Assembly: GCA_963823515.1 (NCBI GenBank)
Contig: CAWGMB010000001.1
Coordinates: 62,001-126,000, forward strand
Direction of reading: 5' to 3'
DNA: 64,000 nucleotides
DNA from: Miltoncostaea sp963823515
Lineage (GTDB): Bacteria > Actinomycetota > Thermoleophilia > Miltoncostaeales > Miltoncostaeaceae
Below the pieces are notes generated by a model. It did no database searches and was not told the DNA's origin. It was given only the letters and a program-made list of their open reading frames with translations. Shown piece after piece: positions 58,139-64,000 of the stretch. Each line of letters starts with the position of its first letter. Position 1 is the first letter of the stretch. Position numbers and translations under genes: made by a program.

Positions 58139-59953
58139 TTGAGCGGGCGGACCATCTCCGCGCTCTGGGCGCGCGCGGTGGCGGAGCCGTGCGCGCACGC
58201 CCCCTTCATGGTCGAGGAGGCCGGGTCCTGGCGATCCGTCGGGTGGCCGGAGGCGGGGCGGCGGGTCGAGGAGCTCTCCGCGGGGTTCCTCGCGCTCGGC
58301 GTCCGGCCGGGCGACCGCGTGGCGATCCTCGGTAGGACCCGGCTCGAGTGGACGCTCGCCGACTTCGCGCTCATCGCGATCGGTGCCGTCGTCGTCCCGG
58401 TCTACCCGGCCGCGACACCGGCCGACCGCGCGCACGTGCTCTCCCATTCCGCGACGCGGATCCTCGTGTGCGAGGACTCGGCCGAGAGGGAGCGGATCGC
58501 CCGCCTCCCCGGCCTCGCGCACCTCGAGCGCACCCTCACGATGGACGGATCCGGCGACGACCTGGCCCAGCTGGGCGAGCGCGGCCGCCACCACCTGCGC
58601 GGTGACCCGGGTGCGGTCGGCAGAGCCCGGGCGGCGATCCGGGAGGGGGACCTACTCACCCTGGTGTACACCTCGGGGACGACCGGTCCGCCGAAGGGCT
58701 GCATGCTGACCCATCGCAACTACCGGGCGATGGTCGAGATGAGCCGCAGCGTCCACCGCTTGACCCGGCCCGGCGACGTCGTCCTCCTCCATCTGCCATT
58801 GGCGCACGTCTTCGCCCGGCTGATCCCCTTCCTCGCGGTGGCCGTCGGGATGACCGTCGCCTTCTGCCCGGACGCGTCCCGGCTCCGCGTCGCGCTCCAG
58901 GCCGTGCGCCCGACGCTCCTGCCCAGCGTGCCGAGGCTCTTCGAGACGATGCACGCGGCGGTGATGCGCGACCTCGCGCGCGCCCGGGGGCCGCGGCGCC
59001 GGCTGATGGGCGCCGCGCTCGAGGGCGGCCGGGAAGCCGCGGGCCGACGGCGCGAGGGGCGCCGGCCCGGCACATGGCTCGCGCTCAGGCTTCGCCTGGC
59101 CGATCGGCTGGTGTTCTCACGGATCAGGAGCCGGCTCGGTGGCAGGCTGCGGTACGCCGTGGCGGGCGGCGCGAAGCTCCCCACGGAGGTGGCGGAGCTG
59201 TTCGAGGCGCTCGGCGTCCCGGTCTTCGAGGGGTACGGCCTCACCGAGTGCACGGCGGTGGCGGCCGTCAACCGGCCGGACCGTCATCGGATCGGCACGG
59301 TCGGTCCACCCCTGCCCGGGGTCGAGGTGAGGGTCGCAGCGGACGGGGAGATCCTGCTCCGGGGGGAGAACGTGTTCGCCGGCTACCACCTCGACGAGGC
59401 GGGGACGCGCGACGTCCTTGACCCGGGGGGTTGGCTCAGGACCGGCGATGTCGGGTTCCGCGACGCCGACGGCTTCGTGACGATCACCGACCGCAAGAAG
59501 GACATCATCGTGACCTCCGAGGGGGAGAACATCTCACCGCAGCGCATCGAGACCGCGCTGCGGGCCTCCCCCCACGTCTCGGAGGCGCTCGTGGTCGGGC
59601 ACGGGCGGCCGCACCTGGTCGTCCTCCTGTCGCCCGACCGGGACGAGATCCGGCGGGCCGGCCGGACGGACGCAGAGGTGCGCGACCTGCTCGCGCGCGT
59701 CGTCGCCGAGGTCAACCGCGAGGCGCCCCACGCCGAGCGGGTGCGGGGCTTCGCGGTCCTGCCCCGCGAGCTGCGGGCGCAGGAGGGCGAGCTCACCCCG
59801 ACGCTGAAGGTCCGCCGGCACGTCTGCGAGGAGCACTTCCACGACCTCATCGAGTCGCTGTACGCGGAGGCCCGTCCGAAGCCCCCCTCATCGGACATGG
59901 GATCGGCGGCCGGCCCCGCCGGGGCCCCGCCGGGTGGTCCGCCGCTCGCGTGA
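58139..59953 (+). CDS. AMP-binding long-chain acyl-CoA synthetase
   Basis: A 604-residue ATP-dependent acyl-CoA ligase of the FadD15-like group. Motifs present: LVYTSGTTGPPKGCMLTHRN (P-loop), VFEGYGLTECTAV (A4), LRTGDVGFRDADGFVTITDR (A7-A8), KKDIIVTSEGENISPQRIE (hinge), and the A10 lysine in LTPTLKVRR. It activates a fatty acid to its AMP ester and then CoA thioester. TTG 58139 follows GGGGG by about 9 bases; a G-rich linker precedes it. The Pro-rich C-terminal tail is unusual. Last gene of the plus-strand run. Confidence 0.92.
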   Translation: MSGRTISALWARAVAEPCAHAPFMVEEAGSWRSVGWPEAGRRVEELSAGFLALGVRPGDRVAILGRTRLEWTLADFALIAIGAVVVPVYPAATPADRAHVLSHSATRILVCEDSAERERIARLPGLAHLERTLTMDGSGDDLAQLGERGRHHLRGDPGAVGRARAAIREGDLLTLVYTSGTTGPPKGCMLTHRNYRAMVEMSRSVHRLTRPGDVVLLHLPLAHVFARLIPFLAVAVGMTVAFCPDASRLRVALQAVRPTLLPSVPRLFETMHAAVMRDLARARGPRRRLMGAALEGGREAAGRRREGRRPGTWLALRLRLADRLVFSRIRSRLGGRLRYAVAGGAKLPTEVAELFEALGVPVFEGYGLTECTAVAAVNRPDRHRIGTVGPPLPGVEVRVAADGEILLRGENVFAGYHLDEAGTRDVLDPGGWLRTGDVGFRDADGFVTITDRKKDIIVTSEGENISPQRIETALRASPHVSEALVVGHGRPHLVVLLSPDRDEIRRAGRTDAEVRDLLARVVAEVNREAPHAERVRGFAVLPRELRAQEGELTPTLKVRRHVCEEHFHDLIESLYAEARPKPPSSDMGSAAGPAGAPPGGPPLA

Positions 59954-60011
59954 CCCCGCCGCCGCCGCCGGCGGGCCCGGACGGGGATCCCATGGACCAC
60001 CTCGCCCGCCC

Positions 60012-60338
60012 TCACCGGCGCCGCTCGTGGATGAGGCGGATGCCGTCGCGGATCCGGTCCGTGAGCAGGTCGATCGCCTCGTCCATCGTGGGGCGGGCCA
60101 CGTGCGCGCGCACCAGTCGCCCGCTCACGTCGACGGTCGCCTTCGCGACCGCTGGGCGCTCGAGAGCCGGGTCCGGCTCCATCTCCAGCAGCAGGCGGGC
60201 GAACAGGACCGGCCGCGGCGGCGTCGCGCACGCAGCCCGCCGCTTGGCGACGGCGGTCTCGACGTGGCGGCCGGAGACATCGCCGCGCCGCGGCCGGCGG
60301 GTGCGGTGGGCGCCCGCCGGGTGATCGCCGGAGGCCAT
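60012..60338 (-). CDS. HPF/RaiA-like ribosome-associated protein
   Basis: A 108-residue protein with the fold pattern of ribosome hibernation factors. A strand-rich start GDVSGRHVETAV is followed by PPRPVLFARLLLEMEPDPAL, ERPAVAKATVDVSGRLVRAH and VARPTMDEAIDLLTDRIRDG. Actinobacterial HPF-like proteins show PVRAHVxAPTMxEAxDLLxxRL. Ribosome binding is therefore inferred, not shown. ATG 60338 and ATG 60344 are both possible; the former is 9 bases after GGAG. It converges on the acyl-CoA synthetase. Confidence 0.7.
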   Translation of the reverse strand: MASGDHPAGAHRTRRPRRGDVSGRHVETAVAKRRAACATPPRPVLFARLLLEMEPDPALERPAVAKATVDVSGRLVRAHVARPTMDEAIDLLTDRIRDGIRLIHERRR

Positions 60339-60687
60339 GCGCATCAACTCCGCGGCCGGAGGCGGTGCGGCCGCCGATGGAAGGCCGGCGGACGGATCAC
60401 GGTTTCTCCTTGCGGGCGACCGGCGACGCGGCGCGGTGATCGATCCCCCCGACCGTCGCCGAGTCCGCACGGGCGGCATCCGCGCCCGCTCTGAACCCGG
60501 TTTCGGCTATCTACCTGCGGCCCGGACGCCGTCCGCCGATCGCCCCGAGCCGTACCTGGGCGGGTTCCCACCAGGACGATGCGCGGCGGCCACGGTCACC
60601 ACGCGATGGGCCGCGTGATTGGATCGGGAGTCGAGCACGAGGCTCGTGACCCTTCAGCGGTTGCGCTGACTCCAGGGGAGGGCACCC
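60339..60687. other. intergenic region between divergent genes
   Basis: Roughly 350 bases between the HPF-like gene (minus) and the membrane protein (plus). No gene is convincing. A small palindrome, CACGAG-G-CTCGTG (60636-60648), is the only structure noticed. The promoters of both genes must lie here, but no clear hexamers were seen. Confidence 0.45.
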
Positions 60688-61656
60688 ACGTGGATTGAGC
60701 TTGCCGGCGCGGCGGTCGCGTTCGGATCCTCGTCGCTGTCGATGGCCGGGGTCTCGCTGCAGGCGCGCGAGGCCGCGCGCAGCACGCGCGACCTCGCCCT
60801 TCGTGCGGGGCTGCTCGCGCAGCTCGCGCGCCGGCCCCGCTGGCTCGCGGGCGTCGCTCTGAAGCTCAGCTCGTGGCCGCTTCAGGGGCTGGCCCTGCTG
60901 CTCGCCCCTTTGACCCTCGTCCGCCCGGCGCTCGCCGCCGGGTTGATCGTCCTGGTCGCGATCGGCCACCGCGCCGGCGGGCGCCGCGTGGACCGCGGGG
61001 AGTGGGCGGCCGTCGCCGCCATCGTCGCCGGCGTGGCAGGCGTGGCGGCGTCCGCCCCCTCGCGCAGCGACATCCACGCCGGCCCCGCGCACCTCGCGGG
61101 CGTGATGGGAGGGCTGGCGCTGCTCATCCTGGTGCCCGTCGCCCTGCGCTCGATCCGCCGCCCGTCTGCGATCGCCGTGATCGGGGCGGCCGGGCTCGCG
61201 GCGGCCTGGAGCGGGCTGGCGACCAAGCTTGCCGCGGACGACGTGGCCCGCGGCGACTGGGCCGGGTTCGCGTTCTGGACCGCGGGGACGGGGACGGCCG
61301 CGCTGGTCGGGCTGCTCAACGAGTTGACCGCCCTCCAGACCCGTCGGCCCACCCAGGTCGTGCCCGCGATGCTCGTCCTGCAGATGGCGGTCCCCGTCGC
61401 GCTCGCACCGTGGCTCACCGGCGAGAGCTGGACGACGGCGCCCGCCGCCGGAGTCCCGCTGGCGGTGGCCCTGTGCGTGGTCACCGCCGGGATCGTGACG
61501 CTCGCGCGCCGCCCGGAGGTGGCCGCGGTCGCGGTCTCCCCGGGGGCCGATCCGGGCCATCACGGATGCCCGCCGCCGGACGCCGCCCCAGGATGGAGAG
61601 GACCCGGCCGCACAGTCGGGTCGTCAGAGGAGGACGATGATGACCAGACCGGATGA
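60688..61656 (+). CDS. DMT/EamA-like multi-helix membrane protein
   Basis: A 322-residue integral membrane protein with about nine hydrophobic helices. Pro/Gly-containing loops and the start (GAAVAFGSSSLSMAGVSLQA then LQGLALLLAPLTLVRPALAA) resemble the drug/metabolite transporter (EamA) group. The C-terminus is cytoplasmic and acidic (SSEEDDDDQTG) because it overlaps the next gene. ATG 60742 starts inside helix 1. AGGGGAGGG sits six bases before an in-frame ACG (60688) that adds WIELAGAAVAFGSSS and completes that helix. The ACG is therefore used but remains uncertain. The substrate is unknown. Confidence 0.75.
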   Translation, partial: TWIELAGAAVAFGSSSLSMAGVSLQAREAARSTRDLALRAGLLAQLARRPRWLAGVALKLSSWPLQGLALLLAPLTLVRPALAAGLIVLVAIGHRAGGRRVDRGEWAAVAAIVAGVAGVAASAPSRSDIHAGPAHLAGVMGGLALLILVPVALRSIRRPSAIAVIGAAGLAAAWSGLATKLAADDVARGDWAGFAFWTAGTGTAALVGLLNELTALQTRRPTQVVPAMLVLQMAVPVALAPWLTGESWTTAPAAGVPLAVALCVVTAGIVTLARRPEVAAVAVSPGADPGHHGCPPPDAAPGWRGPGRTVGSSEEDDDDQTG

Positions 61657-61954
61657 TCCGCGAGCCGAGCTCCTCGGCATCGCCGAGAGCTTGCGCCACC
61701 TGCGCGGGGAGCATCTGCGCGCCGGAGCGGAGAGCAGCGCGCGCCGCAAGCTGGAGGGTGCGATGGACGACGAGTCGGCGCATCTCGAGCGGCGCCTCGA
61801 GGCCCTCGTCCCCGACGAGGCCGACCGCGAGGCGTGGCGGGCCCACGCGCGCCATGGCCACCCGGCGCCCGAGCACCCGGCGACGGAGGAGCCGGCGCCG
61901 GTCGAGCACCCGCTGCCGGAGCGTCCCAGCGGACGGCGCCCCTGGCCCCGCTGA
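61640..61954 (+). CDS. hypothetical protein, charged and Pro-rich at the end
   Basis: A 104-residue soluble protein, helical for ~65 residues (ELLGIAESLRHLRGEHLRAG, ARRKLEGAMDDESAHLERRL) and then His/Pro/Glu-rich. No family recognised. ATG 61640 follows GGAGG by 6 bases; ATG 61637 is also possible. It overlaps the membrane gene by 17 bases and is in the same operon. Convergent with pncA. Confidence 0.6.
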   Translation: MTRPDDPRAELLGIAESLRHLRGEHLRAGAESSARRKLEGAMDDESAHLERRLEALVPDEADREAWRAHARHGHPAPEHPATEEPAPVEHPLPERPSGRRPWPR

Positions 61955-61979
61955 ACGCCGCGCCCGCGCCGGCGGCGCC

Positions 61980-62636
61980 TCACGGGTCCCGGGAACCGCC
62001 CCGGGGCCCGCCCGCGCCGGCGCTCGCGTCGTGCGTCGGGCCCGACAGCTCATCGGAGCTCGCGAACCGCGCTCCCAGGCGCGCCATCTCGGCCTCGGCG
62101 CGCACCCCGTCGCCGTCATTCGCGTCCACGGCGCGGATGGCGTCGCCGAGCACGACGACCTGGAGGCCCTCCGCGATGGCATCGCGCACCGTGTTCAGGA
62201 CGCAGTAGTCGGTGGTGAGCCCCCCCACGAAGACGCGGCGCACGCCGAGCCCGTGCAACATGGATGCGAGTGACGTGCCGGCGAAGCCCGAGTAGGCGTC
62301 CGCCTCGACCCGCGTGGCCTTCAGCACCGGGGTCGTGTCCGCCGGAAGGCGCAGGCCGGCAACGTAGTCCGCACCCCTCGTGCCCGCGACGCAGTGAACC
62401 GGCCACGGCCCGCCCTGGGCGGCGAAGGAGCAGTGACCCGGTGGATGCCAGTCGCGCGTCGCGAACACCGGCAGCCCGAGCCCCTCGAACAGGGCGAGGA
62501 CCTGGTTCAGCGGCTCGATCACCTCGGCGCCCCCGGCCACCGCGAGCGTTCCGGTCACGAAGTCGTTCTGCACGTCCACGACGAGGAGCGCATCCCCGGG
62601 CGCCGGGGCGAGGGCCGTGGGGCCGGTCGCCGTCAT
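61980..62636 (-). CDS. pncA: nicotinamidase
   Basis: A 218-residue isochorismatase-fold amidohydrolase that converts nicotinamide to nicotinate. The catalytic triad is in place: D21 (VVDVQNDF), K106 (VLKATR) and C145 (GGLTTDYCVLNT). Zinc ligands are D62, H64 (RDWHPPGH) and His in HCSFA. ATG 62636 overlaps the stop of the upstream pncB gene (ATGA), so the two are one operon performing consecutive steps of NAD salvage. The last ~15 residues are a disordered tail. Confidence 0.95.
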   Translation of the reverse strand: MTATGPTALAPAPGDALLVVDVQNDFVTGTLAVAGGAEVIEPLNQVLALFEGLGLPVFATRDWHPPGHCSFAAQGGPWPVHCVAGTRGADYVAGLRLPADTTPVLKATRVEADAYSGFAGTSLASMLHGLGVRRVFVGGLTTDYCVLNTVRDAIAEGLQVVVLGDAIRAVDANDGDGVRAEAEMARLGARFASSDELSGPTHDASAGAGGPRGGSRDP

Positions 62637-63979
62637 CGCCGCCCGTCGCGTTCCATGTCAACCTCGGCCGCGAGCGCGCGCAGCGCCGGCCCGATCTCCA
62701 CCCGCCCCCCCGCGGGGCCGTCGAGCGTGCGCATCGTCTCCGGCAGCCGCGCGACCTGCTCCCGCACGCGCCGCCGGATCGCCGGCAGCTCCGGGAGCGG
62801 GGCGACGAGGCGCCCCGCGCGGAGCACCGGCACGAGCAAGGGGGCTCCCGGAACCGGATGCGACTCCAAGCTCACCACGTCGCCGCTCCATATGCCGTCG
62901 GGATCGTGCCGGCGGTGGACCTGCTTGCGGCCCGGCCAGGTCGCCTTCCCCTCGGAGCGCTTGCGGCGAGGCACCCCGTCATATTCCTGCAGCTTGTAGG
63001 CGCAGTCCAGGTAGGGCGCGTCGGCGGAGGTGTTGACGCGGGTCCCGACGCCGAAGCCGTCGATCGGGGCGCCCCCCGCGAGCATGTCGCGCAGCCGGAA
63101 CTCGTCGAGGTTGCCGCTCGCGAAGATCGTGACGGCAGGCAGGCCGCCGGCGTCGAGGATGGCGCGGACGCGGCGTGCGTGCTCGGCCAGATCGCCGCTG
63201 TCGATGCGCACTCCGGCGATGGGGATCCCCTCGGCGGCGAGGGTGGGCGCGAGCCGCACGACCTCGTGCGCGGCGCGCTCGGTGTCGTAGGTGTCGATCA
63301 GCAGGATCGCGTTGTCGGGGTGCGCCCGGGCGAAGGCCGCGAAGGCCGAGGCCTCGTCGCGGTGGGCCTGGATGTACGAGTGCGCCATCGTGCCGTAGAT
63401 CGGCACCCCGAACCGCCGGCCCGCCTCCACCGTCGCCGTCCCCGAGAACCCGGCCAGGTAGGTCGCCCGCGCGGACAGCAGCCCGGCCTCGGCGCCGTGG
63501 GAGCGGCGCAGGCCGAAGTTGACGAGCAGCTTCCCCGGCGCCGCAAGCGCGCAGCGCACCGCCTTGCTCGCGACCACCGTCGGGAAGTGGATCAGGTTGA
63601 GCACGCGGCTCTCGACGAGCTGGGCCTCCCTCATCGGCGCGCAGACCCGGATCAGCGGCTCGTCGGGGAAGCAGACCGTGCCCTCGGGCATCGCGTCCAC
63701 ATCACCCGTGAAGCGCAGATCGCTCAGCGAGGCGAGGAACGCCGGGTCGAAGCGGCCGGTCCCCTCGAGGAATGCGAGCTCCTCGGCCGTGAAGCGCAGG
63801 TCGAGCAGGTACTCGACGACCTGCGCGAGGCCGGCGGCCAGCAGGAAGCTGCGCCGCGGCGGGAGCCTGCGCACGAAGAGCTCGAACACGGCGGTCGCGT
63901 TCATCCGCTCGGCCCAGTAGGCCTGGAGCATCGTGAGCTCGTAGAGGTCGGTCAGCAGGACGGACGGCGCGGGCCCCAT
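62633..63979 (-). CDS. pncB: nicotinate phosphoribosyltransferase
   Basis: A 448-residue enzyme attaching nicotinate to PRPP to form nicotinate mononucleotide. Signatures are LLTDLYELTMLQAYW (N-terminal), NFGLRRSHGAEAGLLSARAT, GTMAHSYIQAHRDEASAFAA with the active-site His region, LLIDTYDTERAAHEV, and VGTRVNTSADAPYLDCAYKL. Complete at both ends; start at ATG 63979, and the remaining 21 bases to the window edge hold no gene. It overlaps pncA by four bases. Together with prs (48.2 kb) the PRPP and NAD pathways meet in this window. Confidence 0.95.
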   Translation of the reverse strand: MGPAPSVLLTDLYELTMLQAYWAERMNATAVFELFVRRLPPRRSFLLAAGLAQVVEYLLDLRFTAEELAFLEGTGRFDPAFLASLSDLRFTGDVDAMPEGTVCFPDEPLIRVCAPMREAQLVESRVLNLIHFPTVVASKAVRCALAAPGKLLVNFGLRRSHGAEAGLLSARATYLAGFSGTATVEAGRRFGVPIYGTMAHSYIQAHRDEASAFAAFARAHPDNAILLIDTYDTERAAHEVVRLAPTLAAEGIPIAGVRIDSGDLAEHARRVRAILDAGGLPAVTIFASGNLDEFRLRDMLAGGAPIDGFGVGTRVNTSADAPYLDCAYKLQEYDGVPRRKRSEGKATWPGRKQVHRRHDPDGIWSGDVVSLESHPVPGAPLLVPVLRAGRLVAPLPELPAIRRRVREQVARLPETMRTLDGPAGGRVEIGPALRALAAEVDMERDGRR

Positions 63980-64000
63980 CTCACGCGGCCCGTCGGTCGG

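Overview
The window is 64 kb of uniformly GC-rich DNA. Third codon positions are almost always G or C, GTG starts are common, and several reading frames stay open by chance. The gene content points to an actinobacterium, most likely of class Thermoleophilia. Pointers are an exported protein of the MRALARRVTPSMVIACIAL type, a DUF6941-like gene, F420-type (Ddn-like) and luciferase-like oxidoreductases, a PQQ sugar dehydrogenase with a C-terminal beta domain, and a short actinobacterial SigA. This lineage call is inference from protein style; no rRNA or tRNA gene was seen to confirm it.

Layout. 1-10.1 kb: a fused TRAP transporter cut by the left edge, then flavin enzymes, a LysR regulator divergent from an aminotransferase, an SDR, a methyltransferase/Ddn pair, an acetoacetate-decarboxylase-like protein and a LacI regulator. 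10.2-17.2 kb: housekeeping genes (DEAD-box helicase, primary sigma factor, glutamate racemase, a GltB-like flavoenzyme) and a tiny YjfB-like motility gene. 17.2-19.7 kb: a CBS protein and an orphan phosphorelay set (receiver, Hpt, OmpR-type regulator, receiver-EAL relic). 20-30 kb: exported proteins, a second SDR, two decayed radical-SAM/SPASM genes, small membrane proteins and a ferric-reductase-like flavoenzyme. 30-37 kb: BioY, a P-type ATPase, a universal stress protein, a glycosyltransferase, a phosphodiester glycosidase and a CbiX-like chelatase. 37.9-39.2 kb: a two-gene NHEJ-like operon in which the ligase is reduced to its OB domain and followed by an intact LigD polymerase domain. 41-48 kb: a cyclic-di-GMP block (GAF-GGDEF-HD-GYP, GGDEF-EAL, frameshifted HD-GYP membrane protein, and a membrane sensor gene split by an inversion). 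48-52 kb: PRPP synthetase, PEBP protein, PEP synthase. 52.8-60 kb: acetoin-dehydrogenase-type operon acoX-acoA-acoB-acoC, followed by a PfkB kinase and an acyl-CoA synthetase. 60-64 kb: an HPF-like protein, a DMT-like membrane protein and the NAD salvage pair pncB-pncA.

How genes are expressed is the most unusual part. Eight genes have a TAnnnT hexamer exactly 6 or 7 bases before the start codon, the geometry of leaderless transcripts. Three genes lack a Shine-Dalgarno but are preceded by a tiny ORF that has one and whose stop overlaps the gene start (ATGA or GTGA). Three genes seem to need CTG or ACG starts to include conserved N-terminal sequence.

The window also holds a cluster of eroded genes: two radical-SAM relics, a receiver-EAL relic, an inverted sensor gene, an HD-GYP gene with a one-base frameshift, and a monooxygenase-like gene with two compensating frameshifts. 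Some single-base cases could be assembly errors. No CRISPR array, insertion sequence, prophage or recognised defence system was found.
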